Shown here piece after piece: positions 46,003 to 55,190 of a DNA stretch of 64,000 nt. The position numbers were made by a program, and so were the translations under genes. Under the pieces are notes generated by a model. That model did no database searches, had not been told where the DNA came from, and saw only the letters and a program-made list of their open reading frames with translations. Every line of letters starts with the position of its first letter. The first letter of the stretch is position 1. This DNA comes from Burkholderiales bacterium (lineage in GTDB: Bacteria > Pseudomonadota > Gammaproteobacteria > Burkholderiales > SG8-39): positions 2,503,157 to 2,567,156 of the forward strand of contig JAOSJV010000001.1 of the NCBI GenBank assembly GCA_027493935.1, in the 5' to 3' direction.

Positions 46003-46932
46003 GTGTCCGCGACCGCCGTCGTCTTCGCCTACCACGACGTCGGGGTGCGCTGCCTCGCGGCGCTGCTCGGCCATGGCGTACGGGTGCCGCTCGTGCTGAC
46101 GCACGCGGACGCGCCCGGCGAAGTGATCTGGTTCGAGAGCGTGGCGCGGCTCGCCGAGGCCTACGGGATTCCGACCGTCGCGCCCGAGGACCCGAACGCG
46201 GCCGACGTCATCGAGCGCGTGCGCGCGCTGGCACCGGACTTCCTGTTCTCGTTCTATTACCGCCGCATGCTCTCGCCGCGGCTGCTCGCGGCCGCGCGGC
46301 GCGGTGCGTTCAATATGCACGGCTCGCTGCTGCCGAAGTACCGCGGCCGCGCGCCGGTCAACTGGGCGGTGCTGAACGGCGAGCGCGAGACCGGCGCGAC
46401 GCTGCACGAGATGGTCGAGAAGCCGGACGCCGGACGCATCGTCGACCAGCAGGCGGTGCCGATCCTGCCGAACGACACCGCGCACGAGGTGTTCGACAAG
46501 GTCACGGTCGCCGCCGAGATGGCGCTCGATCGCTGCCTCCCCGCCCTGCTCGCCGGCACCGCCGCGCTGCGCCCGCAGGACCTCGCCCGCGGCAGCTATT
46601 TCGGCGCCCGCCGGCCGGAGGACGGTCGCATCGACTGGACGCAGGAGGCGCGCACGATTCACAACCTCGTGCGCGCCGTGGCACCGCCCTACCCCGGCGC
46701 TTTCTCCTTCGTCGGCGGACCGGAGCTGCGGCTGCTGCGCACGCTCGACCTCGGCGAGCGCGAAGAGGTTCGCGGCGCGCCGGCGCTTCTCGTCCGCGAC
46801 GGCGGCCTGTGGGCGCGCTGCGCCGACGGCGGGTTGCTGCGCGTGCTCGCGGCCGAGTTCGGCAACGCGCCGCTCACCGCACGCCTGTTCTGGGCGCGCT
46901 TCGGCGCGCAATCCGTTGCGCTCAACAACTAG
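46003..46932 (+). CDS. arnA: UDP-Ara4N formyltransferase (ArnA N-terminal domain alone)
   Basis: This is a 309-residue protein equivalent to the formyltransferase half of bifunctional ArnA. It has the formyl-tetrahydrofolate site: FNMHGSLLPKYRGRAPVNW near residue 103, with the catalytic Asn-His, and the later Asp in GRIVDQQAVP-type sequence. In E. coli this domain is fused to the decarboxylase; here the two are separate genes 164 bp apart. GTG start at 46003. Confidence 0.88.
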   Translation: MSATAVVFAYHDVGVRCLAALLGHGVRVPLVLTHADAPGEVIWFESVARLAEAYGIPTVAPEDPNAADVIERVRALAPDFLFSFYYRRMLSPRLLAAARRGAFNMHGSLLPKYRGRAPVNWAVLNGERETGATLHEMVEKPDAGRIVDQQAVPILPNDTAHEVFDKVTVAAEMALDRCLPALLAGTAALRPQDLARGSYFGARRPEDGRIDWTQEARTIHNLVRAVAPPYPGAFSFVGGPELRLLRTLDLGEREEVRGAPALLVRDGGLWARCADGGLLRVLAAEFGNAPLTARLFWARFGAQSVALNN

Positions 46933-47096
46933 CGGCCGAAGGGATGCGGCGCGCCGGTGCACAGCGGGATATGCAGGGGGCCTGCCCCTCGCGCGTCCAG
47001 GCATCCATATGGGAGGGTCCTGCCTGGTTCGCGGGACCGCTTTCTTTCGGCGCCGCCACGTCTGCCAATTGGTGAACTCCAACCCCGCGATCGAAC

Positions 47097-48140
47097 GTGA
47101 AGAAAATCCTGATCCTCGGCGTCAACGGCTTCATCGGCCATCACCTCTCGAAGCGCATCATCGCCGCCACCCCGTGGGAGGTCTACGGGATGGACATGAA
47201 CACCGACCGCATCACCGATCTCCTCGGCGAGAAGCGGTTCCGCTTCTTCGAGGGCGACATCACGATCAACAAGGAGTGGATGGAGTACCACATCCGCAAG
47301 TGCGACACGGTGCTGCCGCTGGTCGCGATCGCGACCCCGGCGACCTACGTCAAGGAGCCGCTGCGCGTCTTCGAGCTCGACTTCGAGGCGAACCTGCCGA
47401 TCGTGCGGGCGTGCGTGACGCACCGCAAGCGGCTCGTATTCCCGTCCACCTCCGAGGTGTACGGCATGTCGCGCGACCGCGAGTTCGACCCCGACACCTC
47501 GGAGCTCGTCCTCGGCCCGATCAACAAGCCGCGCTGGATCTACTCGTGCGCAAAGCAGCTGATGGATCGCGTGATCTGGGGCTACGGCATGGAGCACCGG
47601 CTCGACTTCACCCTGTTCCGCCCGTTCAACTGGATCGGCGCCGGCCTAGACTCGATCAACACCCCCAAGGAGGGCAGCTCGCGCGTGATCACCCAGTTCC
47701 TCGGACACATCGTGCGCGGCGAGCCGATCAAGCTGGTAGACGGCGGCCACCAGAAGCGCGCTTTCACCTACGTCGACGACGGCATCGACGCGCTGCTGCG
47801 CATCATCGAGAACCCGCGCGGGATCGCCTCCGGCAAGATCTACAACATCGGCAATCCGAAGAACAACCTCTCGGTCAGACAGCTCGCGAGCCGCATGGTG
47901 CGCATGGCGCTGAAGTACGAGGAGTACCGCTCGCACGCGCGGAAAGTGAAGCTCGTCGAGGTGGCCGCCGCGGCCTACTACGGCAAGGGGTATCAGGACG
48001 TCATGAACCGGGTGCCGCGCATCGCCAACACCACGGCCGATCTCGGCTGGCGGCCGCGGGTCGGGATGAACGAGGCGCTCGAGCGCATCTTCGAGGCCTA
48101 CCGCGACCACGTTGCCGAGGCGCGGCGGCTCGTGGAGTGA
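47097..48140 (+). CDS. arnA: UDP-glucuronate decarboxylase (ArnA C-terminal domain alone)
   Basis: This short-chain-dehydrogenase-fold enzyme of 347 residues is equivalent to the C-terminal half of ArnA. It oxidises and decarboxylates UDP-glucuronate to the 4-keto pentose. The NAD motif is ILGVNGFIGHHLSKR at the start, the catalytic Ser/Tyr/Lys region is PSTSEVYGM and WIYSCAKQLMDR, with RPFNWIGAGLDSI later. GTG at 47097. The 164-bp gap from the formyltransferase holds no clear feature. Confidence 0.9.
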   Translation: MKKILILGVNGFIGHHLSKRIIAATPWEVYGMDMNTDRITDLLGEKRFRFFEGDITINKEWMEYHIRKCDTVLPLVAIATPATYVKEPLRVFELDFEANLPIVRACVTHRKRLVFPSTSEVYGMSRDREFDPDTSELVLGPINKPRWIYSCAKQLMDRVIWGYGMEHRLDFTLFRPFNWIGAGLDSINTPKEGSSRVITQFLGHIVRGEPIKLVDGGHQKRAFTYVDDGIDALLRIIENPRGIASGKIYNIGNPKNNLSVRQLASRMVRMALKYEEYRSHARKVKLVEVAAAAYYGKGYQDVMNRVPRIANTTADLGWRPRVGMNEALERIFEAYRDHVAEARRLVE

Positions 48141-48174
48141 GCAGCGATCCCGCACCGGCGCGCTCGATCGCGAG

Positions 48175-49083
48175 ATGAAGCTCGGCCTGAAGATCGACGT
48201 CGATACCTATCGCGGCACCAGACTCGGCGTGCCGCGGCTCGTCGAGCTGCTGCGCAAGCACGAGGCCGGCGCGACGTTCCTCTTCAGCCTCGGACCCGAC
48301 CACACCGGGCGCGCGATCAAGCGCGTGTTCCGTCGAGGGTTCTTCGGCAAGGTCGCGCGCACCTCGGTGCTGAGGCACTACGGCTTCAGGACCCTGCTCT
48401 ACGGCACGCTCCTCCCCGGGCCGGACATCGGCCGCACCTGCGCCGCCGAGATGTGCGGCGCACGCGACGCGGGCTTCGAGGTCGGCATCCACGCGTGGGA
48501 CCACGTCAAGTGGCAGGACGGCGTCGCTCGCGCGGACGCCGCATGGACGGAGCGCGAGATGCGGCTCGCGCACGAGCGCTTCGCCGAGATCTTCGGCGCG
48601 CCGGCGCGCGTGCACGGCGCCGCCGGCTGGCAGATGAACGTGCACGCGTACCGGCTGACACAGCGGCTCGGCTTCCACTACGCGTCGGACACGCGCGGCA
48701 CCGAGCCCTTCATCCCGATCCATCGCGCCGAGATCGTCGCCTGCCCGCAGATTCCGACCACGCTGCCGACGCTCGACGAGCTCGTCGGGCTGGACGGCGC
48801 CACGGCGGCGAACGTCGCCGAGCGCGTGCTCGCACTGACCGCGACGCCGCCCGCGCACCCGCACGTCTATACGCTGCACGCGGAGCTCGAGGGCCTGAAG
48901 CTCGCCCCCGTCTTCGAGCAGCTGCTCGCGGGCTGGCGCGCGCAGGGCTACGAGCTCGTCGCGCTCGGGGACATCTGCCAGGCGCTCGATCCGCGCCGAC
49001 TGCCGCGCTGCAACGTCGCGCTCGCGCCGGTGCCCGGACGCGCCGGAACGCTCGCGGTGCAGGGCAAGCCCTTTCTCGCCTGA
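48175..49083 (+). CDS. arnD: 4-deoxy-4-formamidoarabinose-lipid deformylase (ArnD)
   Basis: ArnD is a polysaccharide-deacetylase-family (NodB) enzyme of 302 residues. It removes the formyl group from undecaprenyl phosphate-Ara4FN. The metal and catalytic Asp motif is LKIDVDTYRGTRLGVP at the N-terminus, followed by EVGIHAWDHVKWQD (H-x-x-x-H) near residue 105. It lies 34 bp after the decarboxylase. No arnT follows in this window. Confidence 0.92.
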   Translation: MKLGLKIDVDTYRGTRLGVPRLVELLRKHEAGATFLFSLGPDHTGRAIKRVFRRGFFGKVARTSVLRHYGFRTLLYGTLLPGPDIGRTCAAEMCGARDAGFEVGIHAWDHVKWQDGVARADAAWTEREMRLAHERFAEIFGAPARVHGAAGWQMNVHAYRLTQRLGFHYASDTRGTEPFIPIHRAEIVACPQIPTTLPTLDELVGLDGATAANVAERVLALTATPPAHPHVYTLHAELEGLKLAPVFEQLLAGWRAQGYELVALGDICQALDPRRLPRCNVALAPVPGRAGTLAVQGKPFLA

Positions 49084-49088
49084 GCGCC

Positions 49089-49962
49089 GTGTTCGAGGGC
49101 TTCCGCATCGCGCGCATTCCCGCCGGCGAGGCGGAGATCAGCACGCGCGTGGGCGGGTTGCGGGCCGCCGCTCCTGCTCCTGCACGGCTATCCGCAGAAG
49201 CACGCCATGTGGCGCAAGGTCGCCGCGCCGCTCGCCGAGCGGTTCACCGTGGTCGCGCCGGATCTGCGCGGCGACGGCGACAGCGGCAAGCCGCCGGGGC
49301 TGCCCGATCACTCGAACTACTCCAAGCGCGCCATGGCGCGCGACCAGATCGAGGTGATGCGCGCGCTCGGCATCGAGCGCTTCGCAGTTGCCGGCCACGA
49401 CCGCGGCGGACGCGTGGCGCACCGCATGGCGCTCGACCATCCGGCGGCGGTCGCACGGCTCGCGGTGCTCGACATCGCGCCGACGCGCACCATGTACGCG
49501 CGCACCGACCGCACTTTCGCCAAGGCCTACTACCACTGGTTCTTCCTGATCCAGCCGGCGCCGTTTCCGGAGCGGCTGATCGGCGCCGCTCGGGAGGCCT
49601 ACCTGCGCAAGCACATGGGCGGCCGCCACGCCGGCCTCGCGCCGTTCGAGCCGGACGCATGGCCGGAGTACCTGCGCTGCTTCGGCGATCCGGCGGCGAT
49701 CCACGCGACCTGCGAGGACTACCGTGCCGCCGAGAGCATCGACCTCGAGCACGACGACGCCGACTTCGCGCGGCGCAAGATCGAGTGTCCGCTGCTCGTG
49801 CTGTGGGGCCGGCACGGCGTCATCGAGCGCTGCTTCGACGCGCTCGCCGACTGGCGCGATTACGCCGCCGACGTGCGCGGCCGGGCGCTCGATTGCGGCC
49901 ACTACCTCGCCGAGGATCGCCCCGCCGAGACCGCTGCCGCGCTGCTCGAGTTCTTCGCCTGA
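49089..49962 (+). CDS. Alpha/beta hydrolase, haloacetate-dehalogenase-like (frame broken)
   Basis: This alpha/beta-hydrolase-fold protein of about 290 residues has an Asp, not Ser, nucleophile: VAGHDRGGRVAHRMALDHP is the signature of fluoroacetate/haloacetate dehalogenase types and relatives. The oxyanion segment LLLLHGYPQKHAMW is upstream, the catalytic His is in DCGHYLAEDRP. The frame breaks near 49156; removing one T gives VGGCGPPLLLLHG. The GTG at 49089 lies 5 bp after arnD. True substrate unknown. Confidence 0.82.
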
Positions 49963-50031
49963 GCGCCCGCGCTTGCGCTCGCGCGCGAAGTTCATGACAA
50001 TCCGGTCAGGACCTGCCCCACAGCATAACGA

Positions 50032-50485
50032 ATGGCGGACCCTCCGGTAGCAGATTTCGACCTTCCCGGGACCGGAGGCGAATTCCGGCTCGCGCGCAGC
50101 AAGGCGAAGCTCCTCGTCCTCTATTTCTACCCCAAGGACAACACGCCGGGCTGCACCACCGAGGGCCTGCAGTTCCGCGACCTGCACCCCCGAGTTCGCC
50201 GCGCTCGGCTGCGAGATCTACGGAATCTCGCGCGACAGCCTCAGGTCGCACCAGAACTTCAAGGCGAAGATGGGATTCCCGTTCGATCTGCTGTCGGACG
50301 AGGACGAGGCCGTGTGCCAACAGTTCGGCGTCATCAAGATGAAGAAGATGTACGGCAAGCAGGTGCGCGGCATCGAGCGCAGCACGTTCGTGCTGGACTC
50401 GGGGCACGCCATCCGCCGCGAGTGGCGCGGCGTCAAGGTTCCGGGTCATGCACAGGAGGTACTCGACTTTGTTAAGACGCTCTGA
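50032..50485 (+). CDS. bcp: Thioredoxin-dependent peroxiredoxin Bcp (frame broken)
   Basis: Bcp/PrxQ reduces hydroperoxides using thioredoxin. It has about 150 residues. The peroxidatic cysteine is in PKDNTPGCTTEGLQF near residue 40. The C run 50187-50191 has one C too many; with four the sequence reads RDLHPEFAALGCEIYGIS, placing the second Cys five residues away as in the atypical 2-Cys type. The rest, LLSDEDEAVCQQFGV, is in the second frame to 50485. It overlaps phoH at the 3' end. Confidence 0.9.
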
Positions 50486-51942
50486 TCCGGCCGCCGCCGG
50501 CAGTACCGCAGCCACCGCAACCCCCGCTCCGCGCCGCGCGCGCCGCGCGCCGCACGCACCGCTCACCAAGCTCTTCGTGCTCGACACCAACGTGCTGATG
50601 CACGATCCTGCGAGCCTGTTCCGGTTCGAGGAACACGACGTCTTCGTGCCGATGATGACGCTCGAGGAGCTCGACGACAACAAGCGCGGCATGTCCGAGG
50701 TGTCGCGCAGCGCGCGCCAGGCGAGCCGCTTCATCGAGGAGATCGTCAGCGCGTCGGCCGGCCCGATCGAGGCCGGCATCCCGCTCGCGCGCCACGCCGC
50801 CGACAGCGCGACCGGGCGGCTGTTCCTGCAGACCGAGGCGATCAACGGCCACATCCCGGCGACGCTGCCGATCGGCAAGGCCGACAACAACATCATCGGC
50901 GTGGTGATGTACCTGCAGGGGCGCGATCCGCAGCGCCAGGTGATCCTGGTGTCGAAGGACATCAACATGCGGATCAAGGCGCGCGCGCTCGGGCTCGCCG
51001 CCGAGGACTACTTCAACGACAAGGCGCTCGAGGACACCGACATCCTCTACACCGGCGCGCGCGAGCTGCCGGCAGATTTCTGGGAGAGCCACGGCAAGGA
51101 CGTCGAGTCGTGGAAGAAGGACGGGGCGCGCCTATTACCGGATCACGGGTCCGCTCTGCCGCGAGCTGCTCCTGAACGAGTTCGTGTACCAGGAGGGCGA
51201 CCGGCCGCTGCACGCGATCGTGCGCGAGAAGACCGGCCGTGCGGTGGTGCTCGAGACCGTGCGCGACTACGCGAACCAGCGCCACGCCGTGTGGGGCATC
51301 ACCGCGCGCAACCGCGAGCAGAACTTCGCGCTGAACCTGCTGATGAACCCCGAGGTCGACTTCGTCACGCTGCTCGGGCAGGCCGGCACCGGCAAGACGC
51401 TGCTCACGCTCGCCGCCGGGCTGCTGCAGACGCTCGAGACCAAGCGCTACAGCGAGATCATCATCACGCGCGTCACGGTTCCGCTCGGCGAGGACATCGG
51501 CTTCCTGCCCGGCACCGAGGAGGAGAAGATGACGCCGTGGATGGGCGCGCTGGAGGACAACCTCGACGTGCTGCAGAACACCGACGAGGAGGCGGGCGAG
51601 TGGGGCCGCGCCGCGACCCGCGACCTGATCCGCTCGCGTATCAAGGTGAAGTCGCTCAACTTCATGCGCGGGCGCACCTTCATCAACAAGTACCTGATCA
51701 TCGACGAGGCGCAGAACCTGACGCCGAAGCAGATGAAGACGCTGATCACGCGCGCCGGCCCCGGTACCAAGGTCGTGTGTCTCGGCAACATCGCACAGAT
51801 CGACACGCCCTACCTCACCGAGGGCAGCTCGGGCCTCACCTACGTCGTCGACCGCTTCAAGGGCTGGGGCCACGCCGGCCACGTGACCCTGCAGCGCGGC
51901 GAGCGCTCGCGGCTCGCCGATCACGCCGCGGAGATCCTCTGA
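50469..51942 (+). CDS. PhoH family protein with PIN domain (frame broken)
   Basis: This protein of about 490 residues combines an N-terminal PIN ribonuclease-like domain (LFVLDTNVLMHDP, DDNKRG) with a C-terminal PhoH ATPase (GQAGTGKTLLTLAAGLL Walker A, YLIIDEAQNLTPKQ Walker B). It is the PhoH2/YlaK type. The G run 51123-51126 has one extra base; removing it gives DGRAYYRITGPLCRELLLNE. I prefer the TTG at 50469 because AGGAGG lies 9 bases upstream inside bcp; an ATG at 50448 is also in frame. Confidence 0.9.
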
Positions 51943-52077
51943 GCCCGCACTGAACCGGTCGGTCGGAGGGCGGTACGAGGGGGGGCGCCGCGGCGAGCTC
52001 ATGGTGCCGCAAGGCGTGTCGTCGAGCGCACGTAAGGAACGGAAGGGCCCCTCCCCTTCCTCAGCCCGGCTTAGGTA

Positions 52078-53028
52078 CTACGAGCAGGCACGAAGGCGAG
52101 CGCCAGCCGCGAGCCCCAGCCACTGCTGCTCCCAGAAGCCCTCGCCGTAGCGCGCGCCGGCGAGCTGGTCGCGGATGCCCGTGGCCGGGTAGCCAGCGCT
52201 GAAGTCGGCGGTGCCGAAGAGGATATCCCACAGCGGGAAGAGCACCGCGAAGTTGCTGCCGCGGTGGCGGCCCTCGTGGCCGTAGCCGATCGCGTGGTGG
52301 CGCCGGTGGTAGCGCGGGCTGACGAGCAGGCGCTCGCCCACCGGCCCGAACCAGACGCGCACGTTGGCGTGCGAGAAACTCTCGAGCATGCGCGTCGCGA
52401 TCACGATCAGCAGGAACTGCCCCGGCGAGACGCCGATCGCGAGCGCGACGCCGGCGAACCACACGCTGCCGATCAGGTCGTCGAGCAGGTGATTGCGGTT
52501 GTCGGTCCAGAAGCTCATGCGCCGCTGGCTGTGGTGCAGCGCGTGCAGCGACCACTACCACTCGAAGCGGTGCTGCAGCCGGTGGCGCCAGTAGTCGGCG
52601 AGGTCGAGCACCAGCAGGTAGACGAGGAACGCGGCGAGCGGCCGGCTCGCGAGCGGCGGGACGAGCTCCTCGAGGTTGAGCGTCCGGAAGCCCGCGAGGC
52701 GCAGCCACGACTCCGCGGCGTCCACGACCGGCGTCAGCAGGAAGAAGAACGCGAGCGGCACGACGCCGAGGCGGTGGAGCATGGTATAGAGCACGTCGAC
52801 GCCGACCTCGCGGCGGGTCCCCCACCGCTCCGCCGGGCGCAGCGCCTCGAGCGGCCGCAGCACGGCGTAGAGCACGGCCACCTCGAGCACGCCCCAGATC
52901 AGCCACTCGAGCGCCTCGTACGCTGGCTCGGTGTAGTTCGCCACATCGAGCGCGTAGAGCGCGGGCTGCAGCGCGGCCTCGAAGAGCCAGGTCTGCAGGG
53001 CGGCGACGGCCTCGCCCAGCGTGCTCAT
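52078..53028 (-). CDS. Sterol desaturase/fatty acid hydroxylase family (in-frame TAG)
   Basis: This membrane di-iron hydroxylase-like protein has about 316 codons and four to five hydrophobic helices. The histidine clusters of the family are complete: YWRHRLQHRFEW, SLHALHHSQRRMSFW and SPRYHRRHHAIGYG. Between the first and second cluster a TAG at 52555-52557 interrupts HRFEW-stop-WSLHAL, where the family has tryptophan (TGG), with no frame change. A single base error or a real nonsense mutation would explain it. The ATG at 53028 overlaps the deacetylase stop by 4 bp. Confidence 0.82.
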
Positions 53029-53773
53029 CGTGCCCGCTCGGCGAGCGTCGCGAAGCAGAAGCCGCGGCGCTTGAGGCCGGCGAGCAGCGGGTCGAGCATC
53101 GGCGCGAAGGCCTCCTTGCGGGAGCGGATGCCGAGATGCATCATCATCACGTCGCCGTCGCGAAGGTTTTGCAGCGCCCGCTCGAGAAGCGCGTCGTTCG
53201 GGTACTCGTCCGAGGGCAGCTCGTCGCCGAGGAAGCCCGCGTCCGACCAGCGCACGTGCGTGTAGCCGCACGCCTCGCCGGCGGCGAGCGCGTTCGGTGT
53301 CGTGCGCCCGCCCGGCGCGCGCCAGAGCGGATCGAGGCCGCGGCCGGTGAGCTCGCGAAAGCGCGTCTCGACGCGGCGCAGCTCCGCCCGCACACGCCCT
53401 CGGCGTCGAGCTCGCGGACGCGCTTGCCGTGCCCGTACCGCACCTTGCCGCCCGGCAGGTCGCCGCGGAAATAACCGTGGTCCCAGGTGTGGGTGCCGAA
53501 GGCGTGCCCCTCGGCGACGCGCGCGCGCCAGTAGTCGCCCCACGAGGCGTCGAGCGAATGGTCGCCGCGGTAGGTCGGCTCGTTCGCGAGGAAGAAGGTC
53601 GCCTTGACCTGGTGCTTGGCGAGGATGCGGGCGACGCTCTCCGCCTGCGTCATCACGCTGGTGTCGAGCGTGAGGTAGAGCGTGCCGCGGCACTCGCTCG
53701 CGGCGGCCGGCGCCGTGGCGAGCAGCGCCGCGAGGGCCGCCGCCGCGACGCCCCAGCTACTCGCGCGCCGCAT
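53025..53773 (-). CDS. Exported polysaccharide deacetylase (frame broken)
   Basis: This NodB-type deacetylase of about 249 residues has a signal peptide ([20 protein letters not shown]). Catalytic motifs are LTLDTSVMTQAESV, where NodB-type enzymes have a catalytic Asp, GTHTWDHGYFRGD (H-x-x-x-H) and WRAPGGRTTP. The frame breaks near 53393; the restored sequence reads LDAEGVRAELRRVETRFREL. C-terminal MMMHLGIRS supplies the last His. It overlaps the YVTN gene by 17 bp and the desaturase by 4 bp, so the three genes form one operon. Confidence 0.85.
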
Positions 53774-54704
53774 TCGGGAAGAACACGCCGTGCGGCGAGC
53801 GCCCGACCGGGATCGTGCGCACGACCTTGCGCCCGGGCAGGTCGACGATCGACACCGAGCGGGCCCAGCGGTTGGTCACCCAGAGCTCGCGTCCGTCGCG
53901 GGACACCTCCATGTCGTCCGGGCCGCCGGGCACCGGGAACGTGTCGATCACCGCGAGCGTTTGCTGGTCGATGATCGAGATCGAGTTCGCCGCGCGGTTG
54001 GAGACCAGGACGTGGCGCCCGTCGCCGACCGCCCGGAAGTTGTGGCGCCCCTGCGCGGTGACGATCTGCTTCACCGCGGCGCGCGCGCGCCAGTCGACGA
54101 CCGCGACGAAGTCGCGCCCCATCACGCCGACGAGGAGGCGCCGGTCGTCCGGTGTCATCCAGATCCCGGCCGGCTGGCGTCCGACCGGCAGGCGCCAGGC
54201 CACCTCGGCCCGGGCGAGATCGATCGCGGCGATCTCGTCCGACTCCTGCAGCGTCACGAACACGTGGGTGCTCGCGCGGTCGAATACGATGTGACTCGGA
54301 TTGCGCGCGAGCGGGATGCGCTTGACGAGCTTCAGGCCGTCGGCCGCGTAGAGATCGATGCGGTTCAGCCGCAGCGCGGCGGCGACGAACCACTTGCGGT
54401 CCGGGCTGAAGCCGATCTGGTACGGATCGTCGATGCGCGGCACGCGCCGCCTCACCGCGCCCGTGGCGACGTCGAGGTACGTGAGCTCGTTGGCCGCCGA
54501 GCTCGCCACGATGAGCTCGGACCCATCGGGCGTCGGCATCAGATGGTGGGGTTCCTTGCCGACCGGGACGCGCTGGATCTCGGCATACGTGCTGCGGTCG
54601 ATCAGGCTCACCGTCGCGTCCCCCGAATTGAGGACGACCGCGATCTCGGCGACCACCGGCCCCGCGATCGTCGCCAAAGCCGCTGCGAGTATCCATCGAA
54701 TCAT
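53757..54704 (-). CDS. YVTN-type beta-propeller protein
   Basis: This is a 315-residue exported protein with signal peptide (WILAAALATIAGPVVA). The mature part is a seven-bladed-propeller-like array of about 42-residue repeats with D-x-x-T/R-x-x-x-V-x-R-V-P-V-G and P-x-G-I/H-M-x-x-T/S-x-D units. Such proteins usually bind partners or small ligands. It is first in the operon with the deacetylase and the desaturase-like gene. No catalytic motif was seen. Confidence 0.82.
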   Translation of the reverse strand: MIRWILAAALATIAGPVVAEIAVVLNSGDATVSLIDRSTYAEIQRVPVGKEPHHLMPTPDGSELIVASSAANELTYLDVATGAVRRRVPRIDDPYQIGFSPDRKWFVAAALRLNRIDLYAADGLKLVKRIPLARNPSHIVFDRASTHVFVTLQESDEIAAIDLARAEVAWRLPVGRQPAGIWMTPDDRRLLVGVMGRDFVAVVDWRARAAVKQIVTAQGRHNFRAVGDGRHVLVSNRAANSISIIDQQTLAVIDTFPVPGGPDDMEVSRDGRELWVTNRWARSVSIVDLPGRKVVRTIPVGRSPHGVFFPNAARE

Positions 54705-54933
54705 AAGGTTACCTGGCAGTTACGGAACCGGGCGACCCGGTCTGCGAATTGTGCGCGTCAGGAGCATACCTGGGCCCTGCCAAACCAGAAATGGTCGATG
54801 CAACGCTGTTGCGGATTTGCAACACTTCCGATCGTTCGAGCAGAAGTACTTCAAAAACAGAGAATTGTGTCCCGAGTCGACTTTGCTCTTCGGGGTTTTT
54901 CGTGGACGACTGCGTAGACGAGCGATGAGGTAC
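54705..54933. other. Low-GC spacer upstream of the small RNA unit
   Basis: This stretch is clearly less GC-rich than any neighbour (for example 54780-54900). It holds no credible gene on either strand. It must carry the promoter of the YVTN operon (minus) and upstream control of the small RNA (plus). The base composition fits a regulatory or horizontally acquired segment; I could not pick a factor site. Confidence 0.5.
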
Positions 54934-54963
54934 TTGACAACGATATCTGATGTGGCATATAAG
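54934..54963 (+). promoter_or_regulatory. Strong sigma-70 promoter of small RNA candidate
   Basis: A consensus TTGACA at 54934-54939 and TATAAG at 54958-54963 are separated by 18 bp. This is one of the best promoters in the window and no protein start follows before the terminator at 55114. Start of transcription is expected near 54969. Confidence 0.75.
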
Positions 54964-54969
54964 GAAACC

Positions 54970-55114
54970 GCGTTAAGACCCTGACGCGGCAAGGCAAACA
55001 CCCGGCGATCCGACTCCTCCTCCGAAACGCCGGTGGGTGGCAGGCCCCAGGGTAATAAGACCAAAGACGCGAACGGTGCGAACGCTCAGGCCCGGACCCC
55101 TCCGGGCCTTTTTT
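54970..55114 (+). ncRNA. Candidate small non-coding RNA, about 145 nt
   Basis: The stretch lies between a strong promoter and a strong intrinsic terminator, with no open frame with a ribosome site. It folds into a 5' hairpin (CCGCGT 54968-54973 with ACGCGG 54984-54989), a second hairpin (CCGGCG 55002-55007 with CGCCGG 55028-55033) and the terminator hairpin. The loop of the second hairpin is pyrimidine-rich (CTCCTCCTCC-like), a possible anti-Shine-Dalgarno seed. It is convergent with dnaB, so it is not a leader. I compared it by eye with GEMM, FMN, guanidine and tmRNA and found no match. Identity unknown. Confidence 0.6.
55088..55114 (+). terminator. Intrinsic terminator
   Basis: A 9-bp perfect stem (AGGCCCGGA with TCCGGGCCT), a 4-base loop and a run of T follow each other directly. 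It ends the small RNA candidate and may also stop read-through toward dnaB on the opposite strand. Confidence 0.85.
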
Positions 55115-55190
55115 GTTCGGGGGCGTGGAGCGCGAACGTGCGCTGTGCGATCGGCGCGCGGCAGGCGGTGTGCCGCGACCGCGCGGTAGG

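Noticed and set aside
52555-52557. TAG recoding (pyrrolysine or suppressor) in the hydroxylase
   Set aside because: One isolated TAG where the family has Trp, no recoding machinery seen, and other genes in the window use ordinary stops; an error or mutation is simpler.
54970-55114. Riboswitch (GEMM, FMN, cobalamin) in the small RNA unit
   Set aside because: The GGCAAAC stretch recalls GEMM but the GGGACGCAAAGC half is absent; no downstream gene on the same strand would be controlled.
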